DNA from: Pseudomonadota bacterium | Lineage (GTDB): Bacteria > Pseudomonadota > Gammaproteobacteria > Steroidobacterales > Steroidobacteraceae | Assembly (NCBI GenBank): GCA_023391335.1 | Contig: JAEWBG010000112.1 | Span: 1 to 64,000 of the forward strand | Length of the DNA stretch: 64,000 bases | Reading direction: 5' to 3' | Shown: one piece after another, positions 44,405 to 53,538 of the stretch | Numbering within the stretch: position 1 is the stretch's first letter | Layout: every line of letters begins with the position of its first letter | Program-made: the position numbers and the translations under genes | The notes under the pieces: model-generated | The model's database searches: none | What the model was told of the DNA's origin: nothing | Seen by the model: the letters and a program-made list of their open reading frames with translations, nothing else

Positions 44405-44481
44405 TTGACGCTCCCCGGCAACAGTGCTTTAGTACGAGTAATCAAAAAATGCCGTTCATCCGAACGGTGATCAAGGGGGAG
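44405..44481 (+). promoter_or_regulatory. Leader of the second TonB receptor: promoter, GTACGAGTA box, hairpin, G-run
   Basis: A candidate -35 TTGACG (44405-44410) and -10 TTTAGT (44428-44433) with 17-base spacing run into the 9-mer GTACGAGTA (44432-44440). A hairpin CCGTTC-ATCC-GAACGG (44452-44467) and the Shine-Dalgarno GGGGGAG (44475-44481) follow. The box-to-ATG distance is 55 bases here and 61 bases before the first receptor. Confidence 0.45.
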
Positions 44482-44486
44482 TAAAG

Positions 44487-47417
44487 ATGCGGAAGAAGTT
44501 TTATCAAAGGGCGTTCGCAGTCTCCGGATTGTTAGCGCTCGCAGGGCCTTCCATGGCGCAGGATCGCGCGAGTACGCCGAGTGACTCGGATTCTCTGGAA
44601 GAAATTATCGTCACTGGTATTCGGGGTTCGCTGCAAAGGAGCCTGGATATCAAGAAAGAGGCAGCGGGCGTCGTCGATGCCATTTCGTCTGAGGATATCG
44701 GTAAGTTTCCGGACTCGAACGTTGCGGCCTCGCTGCAGCGCGTGCCGGGTATTTCGATTCAGCGCAACGGCCAACGCGGCGAACCGACCGGGGTCACGGT
44801 TCGCGGCTTCGGCGGCGATTTCAACGAAACGTTATATGACGGCCGACGAATCTCCACTGCGAGCGGCGGTCGCTCGGTCGACTTCAGCACCGTGGGGTCC
44901 GACTTCGTCGGCACGCTCAGTGTGTTGAAGACGCCGGACTTGACGCTGGGGGCGAGTTCCATCGGCGCCACGATTAACGTGCAGTACCCGAAACCTTTCG
45001 ACAATCCGGGCATGAAGTTTGTCGCGAGCGGCTCTGGCAACTATCAGGACGAATCTGCCGACGTACGCCCGACCGGCGGCGTGCTGTTCAGCGATACGTT
45101 CGCGAATGACACGTTGGGCATCTTGGTCGATGCGATCTACAGTGATCGTAAGACCACTACAAATCGCGTGTTCGTGTCAGGTTGGGAAGGCGGCAAGTTC
45201 AAGCCCTGTCAACTGACTACCACCTGCGCTCCCGGCAATACCGAAGCGGAATCCGTTGTTGGTTGGTGGCAGCAGCAATACGGCGCGGAACAATCGGAAG
45301 CCTCCGAGAAGCGCGTCGATGGTCGCATCGCATTTCAGTGGCGTCCTTCCGATAATTTCTTGTTGACGCTGGACGACAACTACTCGCGGCAAAAGATCAC
45401 AACGGAAGTGGACGGCTTCGCGCTGTGGTTCAACCGCGGCGATCTGCGCAGCGTGCAACTTGACGACAACGGCACCGTCGTCAACTTCATTCAACCTGGC
45501 ACGCCTATGGATCTGAATGCCAGCACGACCGACAACCTGGTGAAGACCAACCAGACTGGTTTGAATCTGGCGTATGACGCATCCGAAAACCTCAGCTTCA
45601 ATCTCGACCTCTCTTATGCGAAGAGCGAGTCGAATCCGAATGGCGAAGGCTCGGACGGCGGCGACATCGGTTATGGCGGAACCTTGGGTACGCCCCTAGG
45701 TGTACGTGTTACGGGCGATAGCAGCAGTTCGTTCCCGCAACTGACTACGTACGGTCCGGCAGGGGACCAGTCTCGATATCTAGACCCAACTGCGATTGGC
45801 TCGCACGTTCTCGTCCGTACCCACCAGGAGAATAGCGATACGATCAAGCAGGGGCGATTCACCACAACGTTCAAGCAAGACAACTTGCGTTTGGACATGG
45901 GCTTGTCGTACCTGCATGACAACTTCGAGCTGCAGAACAGCAACACGTTCGCGAACAACTTCTGGCAGGCGTTCTCGGGTTACGGTGCTCCGTCCGGCCG
46001 CACTTCAGGAGTGGTGCTCCCGACGAGCCTTTACCACGGTACGATCAGTACCTCGGGATTCATTCCAGGATTTTCTGGGGGTGGATCGCTACCGCCGACG
46101 CTCCAGCGATATAGCTCCAGGGAACTTTATGCCTTCCTGGAAGGGCTAGGCGATCCGTGGACTCATCAGGTGGATGGCTTCAACTACCCGGGACCTGTGC
46201 CAATCGAAGGCGTTCCCACGCCTCCAGGAACGTTGGCTAATTCACTCGCGCACTGCGGACCTGGGGCTCCCGATCATCCAGCACTTTGCGACTACCATGG
46301 ATCTCTCGACCTCATGCTTGATCCAGGCAGTATCCAAGACATCACCGAGAAGACGCTGGCAGGCTTCATTCGCGCCGGTTTCGACACCGAAGTAGGCTCG
46401 ATGCCATTCCACTTCAGTGCGGGTGTGCGTGAAGAGCGTACCGACGTGACCTCGGCAGGCGTCGGACGCGTGCCCGTGCGGCTCGACTTCAGCTCGGGAG
46501 ACCCCACGCTGTTAACGACGACGTTCTCGCCAACGCAACCCATCTCGACCAAGAGTCACTATTCATTCCTCTTGCCGAGCATGGACATGAAGCTTGAGCT
46601 GACGGATTCCGTGCATCTGCGCTTTGATGCGTCCCGTACGTTGACGCGTCCAGCCATCAACACGCTGTCTCCAGTGTTGAACGTCGGTTCGCTGCCGCGT
46701 ATCGGCTCGCTGACTGCAACGGGCGGCAATCCGGATCTCAAGCCCTATCTGTCCGACAACTTCGACGCAGCCGTCGAGTGGTACTACCAAGCCAACTCGT
46801 ACGCAGCGGTCAATCTGTTCGTGAAGCACGTAACGAACTTCATCGTGGGTGGTACCCAGCGTCAGGTGATCAGCCCGACGTTGATGGACCCCTCGACGAA
46901 TGCGCCTGCGGTGTACACCGTCTCGCAACGTGTGAACGGGCCGGAAGCGACCATCGATGGCGTCGAACTCGCATGGCAGCACGTCTTCGGCGATACCGGC
47001 TTTGGCTTCAATGCCAACGTCACCCTCGTCGATACGGACAAGCCTTACGACAAGAACGACATCTCGCAGAGCGGGTTCGCCGTGACGGGCTTGGCCAACT
47101 CGGCTAACTTCGTGGGCTTCTACGACAAGAATGGATTCGAAGCTCGTGTAGCTGCAAACTGGCGCGACGAATACTTGCTGCAGTTCGGTCAGAACCAGAA
47201 CAACTCCTTGTTCGGGGCTGAGCCGACATTCGTCAACTCGAGCTTGCAGATCGACCTCAGCACGAGTTATCAGTTGACTGACCAGCTCAACGTTTACTTC
47301 GAGGCCTTGAACGTCACGAACGAAACGATGAGTACGCACGGACGCTACGACAATCAGCTGCTTGATGTGTTTGCGTACGGTCGCCGATATGCCCTCGGCG
47401 TGAGATTCCGTATGTAA
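44487..47417 (+). CDS. TonB-dependent outer membrane receptor
   Basis: A 976-residue receptor. The signal peptide (VSGLLALAGPSMAQ) is followed by TonB-box-like LEEIIVTG, then IRGSLQRSLDIKKEA and the plug (DSNVAASLQRVPGISIQR, GEPTGVTVRGFG). The barrel ends in YGRRYALGVRFRM. Plug features IKKEAAGVVDAISSEDIGKF are typical of carbohydrate-type receptors of Xanthomonadales and Caulobacterales. It is followed by a hairpin, a halogenase-like gene and sapC, a recurrent trio. Placement between glycosidases suggests an oligosaccharide ligand. Confidence 0.95.
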   Translation: MRKKFYQRAFAVSGLLALAGPSMAQDRASTPSDSDSLEEIIVTGIRGSLQRSLDIKKEAAGVVDAISSEDIGKFPDSNVAASLQRVPGISIQRNGQRGEPTGVTVRGFGGDFNETLYDGRRISTASGGRSVDFSTVGSDFVGTLSVLKTPDLTLGASSIGATINVQYPKPFDNPGMKFVASGSGNYQDESADVRPTGGVLFSDTFANDTLGILVDAIYSDRKTTTNRVFVSGWEGGKFKPCQLTTTCAPGNTEAESVVGWWQQQYGAEQSEASEKRVDGRIAFQWRPSDNFLLTLDDNYSRQKITTEVDGFALWFNRGDLRSVQLDDNGTVVNFIQPGTPMDLNASTTDNLVKTNQTGLNLAYDASENLSFNLDLSYAKSESNPNGEGSDGGDIGYGGTLGTPLGVRVTGDSSSSFPQLTTYGPAGDQSRYLDPTAIGSHVLVRTHQENSDTIKQGRFTTTFKQDNLRLDMGLSYLHDNFELQNSNTFANNFWQAFSGYGAPSGRTSGVVLPTSLYHGTISTSGFIPGFSGGGSLPPTLQRYSSRELYAFLEGLGDPWTHQVDGFNYPGPVPIEGVPTPPGTLANSLAHCGPGAPDHPALCDYHGSLDLMLDPGSIQDITEKTLAGFIRAGFDTEVGSMPFHFSAGVREERTDVTSAGVGRVPVRLDFSSGDPTLLTTTFSPTQPISTKSHYSFLLPSMDMKLELTDSVHLRFDASRTLTRPAINTLSPVLNVGSLPRIGSLTATGGNPDLKPYLSDNFDAAVEWYYQANSYAAVNLFVKHVTNFIVGGTQRQVISPTLMDPSTNAPAVYTVSQRVNGPEATIDGVELAWQHVFGDTGFGFNANVTLVDTDKPYDKNDISQSGFAVTGLANSANFVGFYDKNGFEARVAANWRDEYLLQFGQNQNNSLFGAEPTFVNSSLQIDLSTSYQLTDQLNVYFEALNVTNETMSTHGRYDNQLLDVFAYGRRYALGVRFRM

Positions 47418-47438
47418 TTGGACGGAAGGGGGGGGCGG

Positions 47439-47466
47439 CGGAGGCGCTTCGATCGAGGCGCCTCCG
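47439..47466 (+). terminator. Hairpin between receptor and halogenase genes
   Basis: Arms CGGAGGCGC (47439-47447) and GCGCCTCCG (47458-47466) form a 9-bp GC-rich stem followed by a T-rich TCTGTTGTT. It would end or attenuate transcription between the receptor and the downstream halogenase and sapC, allowing unequal expression. Confidence 0.65.
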
Positions 47467-47490
47467 TCTGTTGTTCAGAGGTAAAGATCG

Positions 47491-49035
47491 ATGGTCCAGC
47501 CGGTTAAACGAATCGTGATCGTGGGAGGCGGCACCGCTGGCTGGTTAACAGCAGCCGTGATCGCAGCAAAACATCGCAGCCGCATGGACTTCGGCTTCAG
47601 TGTCACGTTGGTCGAGTCGCCCGATACGCCGATCATTGGAGTGGGCGAGGGGACGTGGCCGACCTTGCGTACCACCCTGTCTCGCATCGGCGTGTCGGAG
47701 ACGGAGTTCTTCCGTCATTGTGACGCCGCCTTCAAGCAGGGTGCGAAGTTCGCGAAGTGGACGACCGGTGCGGACGACGACGCCTACTATCACCCGCTGA
47801 TGCTTCCGCAAAGCTTCTCTCAGCTCAACTTAGTGCCGCATTGGCTCGCCGAACGCAGCGGCCGCAGTTTCTGCGATGCCGTGACCCCGCAAGGAAAGAT
47901 TTGCGACGACGGCTTGGCACCGAAGACGATTGCGCATGCCGAGTACGATGCTGTGGCGAATTACTCCTATCATCTGAATGCGGGGAAGTTCGCGACGTTC
48001 TTGCAGAAGCACTGCTGCGAAAAATTGGGTGTGCGGCATGTGCTCGCGAACGTACGCCGCGTCAATCTGACAGAGAACGGCGATATCCGCAGCCTCGAAC
48101 TCGATCGCGCGAGCGACATCGAAGGCGATTTGTTCATCGATTGCACGGGATTCAAGGCGCTGCTGATCGGCGAGACGCTCGGCGTACCGTTCAAGCCGTG
48201 CAACGACGTTTTGTTTTGCGACATGGCGCTTGCCACGCAAGTGCCGTATGAAAGCGAAAATAGTCCGATTGCGTCGCACACCATTTCGACCGCGCAGAAA
48301 GCCGGGTGGACTTGGGATATCGGATTACCCACGCGTCGCGGCGTCGGCTACGTGTATTCGAGTCGCCATTCCACCGCGGAGGACGCAGAGCGCGAGTTGC
48401 GCGCCTACATCGGTCCCGCTGGCAAAGATTTGCCGATCCGCAAGATCCCGATTCGTGCCGGATGTCGCGCGACCTTCTGGAAAGGTAATTGCGTTGCCAT
48501 CGGACTTGCCGCGGGCTTTCTAGAGCCGTTGGAGTCCTCTGCCATTGTGCTCATCGAGATTTCGGCAAAGCACATCGCCGAGCAAATGCCGGCGTGTCGC
48601 GAAGTGATGGATGTCATCGCTGCACGGTTCAACGCAGCGACCGAATATCGCTGGGGCCGAATCGTCGATTTTCTAAAACTGCACTACGTTCTGACGAAGC
48701 GTACTGATACCGCATTTTGGCGCGACAACCTGCTGCCCGAAACGATTCCTGAGCGCCTGCAGAATCTGTTGCTGCTATGGAAGTACCAATCGCCCTGGTA
48801 TCACGACGAATTCGACCGCATCGAGGAAGTGTTTCCAGCCGCAAGTTATCAATATGTGTTGTATGGAATGGGATTTAGAACCGAAGTCCAGCCCGATACG
48901 CTGGCAGCGAATGCGCATCTGGCACAGCGTGCGATGCGCGAGAATGTGGGGCTCACCGAAAAACTGCGTGGCGGGTTGCCGCGCCATCGCGAATTGATAC
49001 GCAAAATCGTCGAGCACGGTTTGCAGCCGGTTTAA
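47491..49035 (+). CDS. Tryptophan-halogenase-family flavoprotein, paralogue 4
   Basis: A 514-residue protein with GGGTAGW (12-18), K82 in AAFKQGAKF, a modified signature WTWDIGLP (273-280), and E348 in LEPLESSA. The lysine and glutamate needed for halogenation are present, but the WxWxIP motif reads WxWxIG, so it belongs to a different branch from the three paralogues near 30 kb. It follows a TonB receptor and precedes sapC. Shine-Dalgarno GAGG precedes the ATG. The natural substrate is unknown. Confidence 0.9.
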   Translation: MVQPVKRIVIVGGGTAGWLTAAVIAAKHRSRMDFGFSVTLVESPDTPIIGVGEGTWPTLRTTLSRIGVSETEFFRHCDAAFKQGAKFAKWTTGADDDAYYHPLMLPQSFSQLNLVPHWLAERSGRSFCDAVTPQGKICDDGLAPKTIAHAEYDAVANYSYHLNAGKFATFLQKHCCEKLGVRHVLANVRRVNLTENGDIRSLELDRASDIEGDLFIDCTGFKALLIGETLGVPFKPCNDVLFCDMALATQVPYESENSPIASHTISTAQKAGWTWDIGLPTRRGVGYVYSSRHSTAEDAERELRAYIGPAGKDLPIRKIPIRAGCRATFWKGNCVAIGLAAGFLEPLESSAIVLIEISAKHIAEQMPACREVMDVIAARFNAATEYRWGRIVDFLKLHYVLTKRTDTAFWRDNLLPETIPERLQNLLLLWKYQSPWYHDEFDRIEEVFPAASYQYVLYGMGFRTEVQPDTLAANAHLAQRAMRENVGLTEKLRGGLPRHRELIRKIVEHGLQPV

Positions 49036-49071
49036 CCTCATTGCCTAAACAACACGATCTCGTTTCTCGTT

Positions 49072-49761
49072 ATGCGTGCAGAACTTCTCAATCCAAAAGA
49101 TCACGCTCGGCTGCGAATCCGGCCGACGCAAATTGCCGTGCCGCATTTCGTGCAGATCGTGTTGTCCGAATTTTCTGCCGCTGCCGCTTCCTGTCCGGTG
49201 CTGCTGACTAAAGACGCCAGCACGGGTGAGTTCTACGCTGGGGCGATGCTGGGATTCAAACCCGGCGAACCGCTTAAGGTCACAACGGCGGATCGTGCGG
49301 GCTTCGATCCGTTGCATTTGGTGCGCGATGGCTTCTTCGTCTCGGGCGAACAAATTGCCATCGATCGCGACAATCCTCGATTCAGCGAAACGGTCGGCGA
49401 GCCTTTGTTCGATGAGGAGCAGCGGCCGAGTGTCCGGTTACGGCAAGTTCAGAAGGCCCTGTTTGATCTTCATCAAGGGGTTGAGGCGACCAAAAAGTTC
49501 ATCCAGTCGATGCTGCAATTCAAGCTCATCGAGCCGATCGATGTTTCGCTGCGATTCGACAGCGGCGAGCATCTATCTCTGCAGGGGCTTTATACGATCA
49601 GCCTCGACTCCCTACGCGCCCTGCCGGACGCCGAAGCATTGGAGCTGTTCCGAGCCGGCTATCTGCAGCACGCTTACACGATGAACGTGTCGTTAGGCCA
49701 GATCGGAGTGCTCGCGCACCTGCGAAACAGCCAAGCGGGCCAGGCTCGCATCGCCCTTTAA
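49072..49761 (+). CDS. SapC family protein
   Basis: A 229-residue protein with SapC-family pattern: HFVQIVLSEFSAAAASCPVL near residue 25, FYAGAMLGFKPGE, and LFDEEQRPS near residue 120. SapC is named after a Campylobacter S-layer export protein, but in Proteobacteria such as this the function is unknown, and the gene recurs next to TonB receptors and halogenases. It starts 36 nt after the halogenase stop and is probably in the same transcript. No signal peptide is seen, so it is likely cytoplasmic. Confidence 0.9.
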   Translation: MRAELLNPKDHARLRIRPTQIAVPHFVQIVLSEFSAAAASCPVLLTKDASTGEFYAGAMLGFKPGEPLKVTTADRAGFDPLHLVRDGFFVSGEQIAIDRDNPRFSETVGEPLFDEEQRPSVRLRQVQKALFDLHQGVEATKKFIQSMLQFKLIEPIDVSLRFDSGEHLSLQGLYTISLDSLRALPDAEALELFRAGYLQHAYTMNVSLGQIGVLAHLRNSQAGQARIAL

Positions 49762-49880
49762 GGCGACGAAGGGCTCGATGGAATGAGCCGGTTCGCTCTT
49801 CGATGGATTGGGCAGAAATCCATCGACCAATCTTATGGACCCATCTCGCTTCGGCATCGCCAACCGATATACTCTTAGGT

Positions 49881-50723
49881 ATGGCGAAAAGAAGAAGCAA
49901 TATCAATCAGCCCTCATCGGTGCGATCGCAGCGGCAATCTGTTCGCATTGCTGCTCCACAACCGAGGGGGCGCCAGAGGCCCAATCCGCGCATTCATGGC
50001 CGGATTGCCGATGACTTAGGTATCGCAATCTTGAGCGGCCACCATGCCGCGGGTTCGATTCTTCCGACCGAGGTGGAGGCCGCCGAAAAGCTGGGGGTCT
50101 CGCGTACTGCTTATCGAGAAGCCATTCGGTTTCTCGCAGCGAAAGGATTGGTCGATAGCAAACCGAAGGTCGGCACGCGTGTCACCGAGCGCAACGACTG
50201 GCATGTGCTGGATCCGGATGTGTTGCGTTGGGTGTTCCAAACTGAGCCCAGCGAACAATTCATTCAAGAACTGTTCGAGCTCCGAGCAATCCTGGAGCCG
50301 CAAGCTGCAGCACTTGCTGCGAGCCGTCGCACCGTCGAACAGTTATCCAGGATGGGCCACGCGCTGGAGGAGATGGCGCGTCATGGATTGAACACCGAAA
50401 CCGGTCGCGCCGCAGATCAAGCGTTTCACGAAGAGATACTGAGAGCGACGGGCAACACCACATTGATGGCCCTCACGACGACGATCGGCGCCGCGGTGCA
50501 TTGGACGACGGTGTTCAAACAGCGTTCTTTGAATCTCGCTCGCGATCCCATGCCGGAACATCGGAACGTCTATGCGGCCATTGCGAGCGGCGATCCGGAT
50601 TTGGCCAAGCAGGCTGCGAAGGAACTCTTGCAACTCGCACTGCAGGACACTCGCGCGTCTCTCAAGAGCGATGGCCAAGGCGCTCAGGGGGCGGATCACG
50701 CTCGCAAGAGGCGTCGTAAGTAG
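49881..50723 (+). CDS. GntR-family regulator with FCD domain
   Basis: A 280-residue FadR/FCD-type GntR regulator. It has an N-terminal winged helix (LPTEVEAAEKLGVSRTAYREAIRFLAAKGLVDSKPK region, about 55-95; recognition helix SRTAYREAIRFL) and a helical FCD ligand domain with FHEEILRATGN and MPEHRNVYAAIASGD, whose His and Asp residues usually bind metal and a sugar acid. ATG at 49881 was chosen; a longer frame begins in the preceding gap. It sits among hemicellulose genes, so control by a uronic or aldonic acid is a reasonable inference. The C terminus is unusually basic (RKRRRK). Confidence 0.9.
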   Translation: MAKRRSNINQPSSVRSQRQSVRIAAPQPRGRQRPNPRIHGRIADDLGIAILSGHHAAGSILPTEVEAAEKLGVSRTAYREAIRFLAAKGLVDSKPKVGTRVTERNDWHVLDPDVLRWVFQTEPSEQFIQELFELRAILEPQAAALAASRRTVEQLSRMGHALEEMARHGLNTETGRAADQAFHEEILRATGNTTLMALTTTIGAAVHWTTVFKQRSLNLARDPMPEHRNVYAAIASGDPDLAKQAAKELLQLALQDTRASLKSDGQGAQGADHARKRRRK

Positions 50724-50757
50724 AACGAAGAGTTCGGCGGATATAAGAATCGGATCC

Positions 50758-51111
50758 GGACGCAACACAAAGATCACATAGAGCCTGTGTCGCGCATGAG
50801 GTGAGGCGCACGTGCGAATGCTCGCACGTCGAGAGGAGAGTCTCCACGCAGAGGCCCGGAGATCACGGAGGATGTACGAGACGATGCGAACCGCACCAGC
50901 AATTAATCTGCGCTTTGCGCGCTCAACGCGTGTCGTCGACGTGATCTATGCTCCTTCGGATCGACGCTAGCCCTTCCTAGCGCGGGGGCCTCCATCCTCA
51001 GGTTATCCGTGATGATCGCGAAGCGGTTCTTCATCTCTAACTTGCGACAATAAGCATCAACGACACCAGCTCGCACACATTTGTAGTTTTTGTGCTCTCT
51101 GTGTTGCGTCC
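50758..51111. repeat. Inverted pair of ACGCAACAC-type dispersed repeats
   Basis: GGACGCAACACAAAGATCACA at the left and its near reverse complement (CTCTCTGTGTTGCGTCC) at the right enclose about 300 bases without a gene. A third copy is at 34401-34427. This shape suggests a small mobile or recombining repeat unit. Confidence 0.55.
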
Positions 51112-51127
51112 CAATCTTCAAAAGAAA

Positions 51128-51151
51128 ACGCCGGCGCAGGGACGCCGGCGT
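51128..51151 (-). terminator. Rho-independent-like hairpin on the minus strand
   Basis: Read on the minus strand, a 9-bp GC-rich stem (ACGCCGGCG / CGCCGGCGT) with a 6-base loop is followed by TTTCTTTT. No minus-strand gene ends here, so it may insulate GH51 or be part of the repeat. Confidence 0.45.
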
Positions 51152-51376
51152 GATGGCACGCACGGGGGATATCGCCAGGAAGGCAAACGCGCGTGACAAG
51201 CTCGATAAAAGTTGCAGAGATGCCCAACCGGGGTTGAACGATAGCCAACGGCGCGCGGCCCTTCAAGTGTTTTGTCGGACTATTTAAATATAAGTTTTAC
51301 CGATAGCAATATAAGCTTCGCGCGCGGTTAGTTGACACTTCTGCACTGCGATCCCGCCGTGCGATAGTAAGATTCG

Positions 51377-53503
51377 ATGACAGTTAACTCAGACAAAAGA
51401 ACGAATCCTATGCATCGCGGATTTGCATCGCTATGGCTCTGCCTAATTGCCTCGGTCGCCTTCGCTGCCGGCGCCGATCAAAAGCTTAAAGCCCAGAATA
51501 TCGACGTGACGATCGATGCAGCTAGCACGTCCACACCGATATCGCCGTACCTCTACGGTCAATTTCTCGAGCACATTGGCCCGATCGTGAATCACGGCCT
51601 GTGGGCCGAGATGGTCGATGACCGAAAGTTTTACGGCCCGATTCTCGATCGCGAGCCGCCGCCGGAAACGGACCCGCGACGCGTTTGGCGCGGCCGTACC
51701 CAAAGTTGGATTCGACTCAGTGAGGGCGCTGGCGCCTCGCTCGACACGCAGAAGCCTTATGTCGGCGAACACGCACTGCTGCTGCGTCCGCAAGACCAAG
51801 CGACGGTCGGCGTTTGGCAGGGGAGCGTGCCCTTGTTGAAAGGCATGCAATACGAGGGCCACATCTTCGCGGCGGGCAGCCCGGATGCGCAGATCAATGT
51901 GAGCTTGGTCTGGGGCGAGGGTGCAAAGAATCGCCAGACCGTGAGCCTGCCGCGGCTTGCTTCCGATTACACGAACTTTCCGTTGAAGTTCACTTCGCCC
52001 GTGACCACCAACGAAGCTCGACTGGAAATCGCCGCGACTGGAAACGGCGAAGCTCGTGTCGGCGTGCTGTCGCTGATGCCGGCAGATAACATCGAAGGCT
52101 TCCGCGCTGAGGTGATCAATACGCTGAAGCAGCTCAACTCCGGTGTGTATCGCTTCCCAGGCGGCAATTTCGTTTCCGCACATGAGTGGCGCGATGCGGT
52201 TGGACCACGCGACAAACGCGCGCCTACTTTCGACCCTGTGGCGAAGGTTGCTCAGCCGAATGACGTCGGCACCGATGAGTTCCTCACGCTGTCCCGCCTT
52301 CTGAACGTCGAGCCGTACATCACTGTGAACGCAGGATTTGGCGATGCGTGGTCCGCTGCGCAACTCGTCGAATATTGCAATGGCGCCATCACGACACCGA
52401 TGGGCAAGTGGCGTGCTGAGAATGGCCATCCGGAGCCTTACCACGTTAAGTACTGGGGCATCGGCAACGAGCCCTGGGGCGACTGGCAGATGGGTGCGAT
52501 GGCGTCCACGCAATATCCGTGGAAGAACAACGAGTTCGCCAAACGCATGCGCAAAGTGGATCCATCGATCTTCTTGATCGCCGGCGGTGCAATGCCCAAG
52601 ACGATGACGACCGCGAAGCAGTCTTTACGTTTCGGCACCTCGCTCATTCCCGAGCCGCTTTCACCGGCGGATTGGAACGGTCAGTTGTTCCAACATTCGC
52701 TCGGTTACTTCGATGAACTGAGCGAACACTTCTATGCCTATGCCGGAACGCATTTCGATCTGAAGCAAGCGGCGCAAGTGCCGGACGATCCCAACGAACC
52801 GTTGATCGATGTGATGCGCAAGCCTGCGAATCACGTGCGTGCAACGTACGAAGACTATGAAGACTACTTGCAGCGCATCCCGGAGCTGAAGGACAAGCAC
52901 ATCACGATCAACATCGACGAGTGGGCGATGATCGGGGTCCCGCCGAACTCTTATAAGCTCGTGCCCGCATACGCGTGGGCCTTCCACGAAATGTTTCGAC
53001 ATTCGGATCTCTTCCGTGCCGCTGCTTACACGTTTGCGACAGCGATGTTGAATTCGACGCGCAATACCGCCGAACTCAGCCCGGTCGGCGAGTTGTTCAA
53101 ACTGTATCGTGAGCATCACGGCACGATCCCGGTGAAGGTGATCGGCAACAATCCGCCGCCGCCGCCCAAGTATCCGCCGGGCGGAGAACAACCCAAGGTG
53201 AACGCCGGCAGCGATACCTACCCGGTCGACGTTTCGGCAGCGTGGAACGAGGGGCACGACACGCTATCGATTGCGATCGTGAATCCGACCGAATCGCAAC
53301 AGACAGTGCACCTTGCAATCGAAGGTGCGGATTTGGCGCGCAAGGCGACGCTGTATCGCTTGGCCCATCCCGACGTGAACTATGCCGTGCCGATGGGCCA
53401 GCACTCGCAAGTGCAGGTGCAACGCAAGTCGGTCGCCAACATCGGATCGGCTCTCACGCTGCCGCCTTATAGCGTGAGCGTGTACGAGTTGAGGAAACAG
53501 TAG
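51377..53503 (+). CDS. GH51 alpha-L-arabinofuranosidase (long form)
   Basis: A 708-residue secreted enzyme. The leader (ASLWLCLIASVAFAAGA) is followed by an N-terminal region with a carbohydrate-binding-like insert (residues about 90-215) absent from the shorter GH51 in this window, then the barrel. The catalytic acid/base is E365 in WGIGNEPWG and the nucleophile is E515 in INIDEWAM. It releases L-arabinose from arabinoxylan, arabinan or xyloglucan side chains. ATG at 51410 is an alternative start that shortens the leader. The esterase follows 35 nt later, so the two are likely co-transcribed. Confidence 0.92.
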   Translation: MTVNSDKRTNPMHRGFASLWLCLIASVAFAAGADQKLKAQNIDVTIDAASTSTPISPYLYGQFLEHIGPIVNHGLWAEMVDDRKFYGPILDREPPPETDPRRVWRGRTQSWIRLSEGAGASLDTQKPYVGEHALLLRPQDQATVGVWQGSVPLLKGMQYEGHIFAAGSPDAQINVSLVWGEGAKNRQTVSLPRLASDYTNFPLKFTSPVTTNEARLEIAATGNGEARVGVLSLMPADNIEGFRAEVINTLKQLNSGVYRFPGGNFVSAHEWRDAVGPRDKRAPTFDPVAKVAQPNDVGTDEFLTLSRLLNVEPYITVNAGFGDAWSAAQLVEYCNGAITTPMGKWRAENGHPEPYHVKYWGIGNEPWGDWQMGAMASTQYPWKNNEFAKRMRKVDPSIFLIAGGAMPKTMTTAKQSLRFGTSLIPEPLSPADWNGQLFQHSLGYFDELSEHFYAYAGTHFDLKQAAQVPDDPNEPLIDVMRKPANHVRATYEDYEDYLQRIPELKDKHITINIDEWAMIGVPPNSYKLVPAYAWAFHEMFRHSDLFRAAAYTFATAMLNSTRNTAELSPVGELFKLYREHHGTIPVKVIGNNPPPPPKYPPGGEQPKVNAGSDTYPVDVSAAWNEGHDTLSIAIVNPTESQQTVHLAIEGADLARKATLYRLAHPDVNYAVPMGQHSQVQVQRKSVANIGSALTLPPYSVSVYELRKQ

Positions 53504-53538
53504 TCGGAAGAACGCGAACAACCAACGAGGGACACGAA

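Larger units (their letters stand above)
43903..44486. other. Intergenic region before the second TonB receptor
   Basis: No gene is supported. A perfect 12-bp hairpin, GATCTTGCTACC-GACG-GGTAGCAAGATC, lies at 43978-44005, probably a transcription stop for GH97 although no T-tract follows. The end of the region holds the receptor leader (44405-44481). The middle, about 44010-44390, shows nothing recognisable. Confidence 0.6.
50724..51376. other. Repeat-bearing intergenic region before GH51
   Basis: This 653-base gap has no supported gene. It holds an inverted repeat pair (50758-50784 and 51087-51111), CACGGAG-type sequence near 50853-50871, a hairpin ACGCCGGCG-CAGGGA-CGCCGGCGT (51128-51151) that would act as a terminator on the minus strand because T-rich sequence follows there, and an AT-rich palindrome TATTTAAATA (51281-51290) upstream of GH51 that may be part of its promoter. 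Confidence 0.65.

Noticed and set aside
50903..51199. 98-codon minus-strand frame before GH51
   Set aside because: It runs through the dispersed repeat and hairpin; its end is repeat-derived and no motif is found.
51443..52513. 356-codon frame antisense to GH51
   Set aside because: The GH51 frame has both catalytic glutamates; the antisense frame has only shadow composition.
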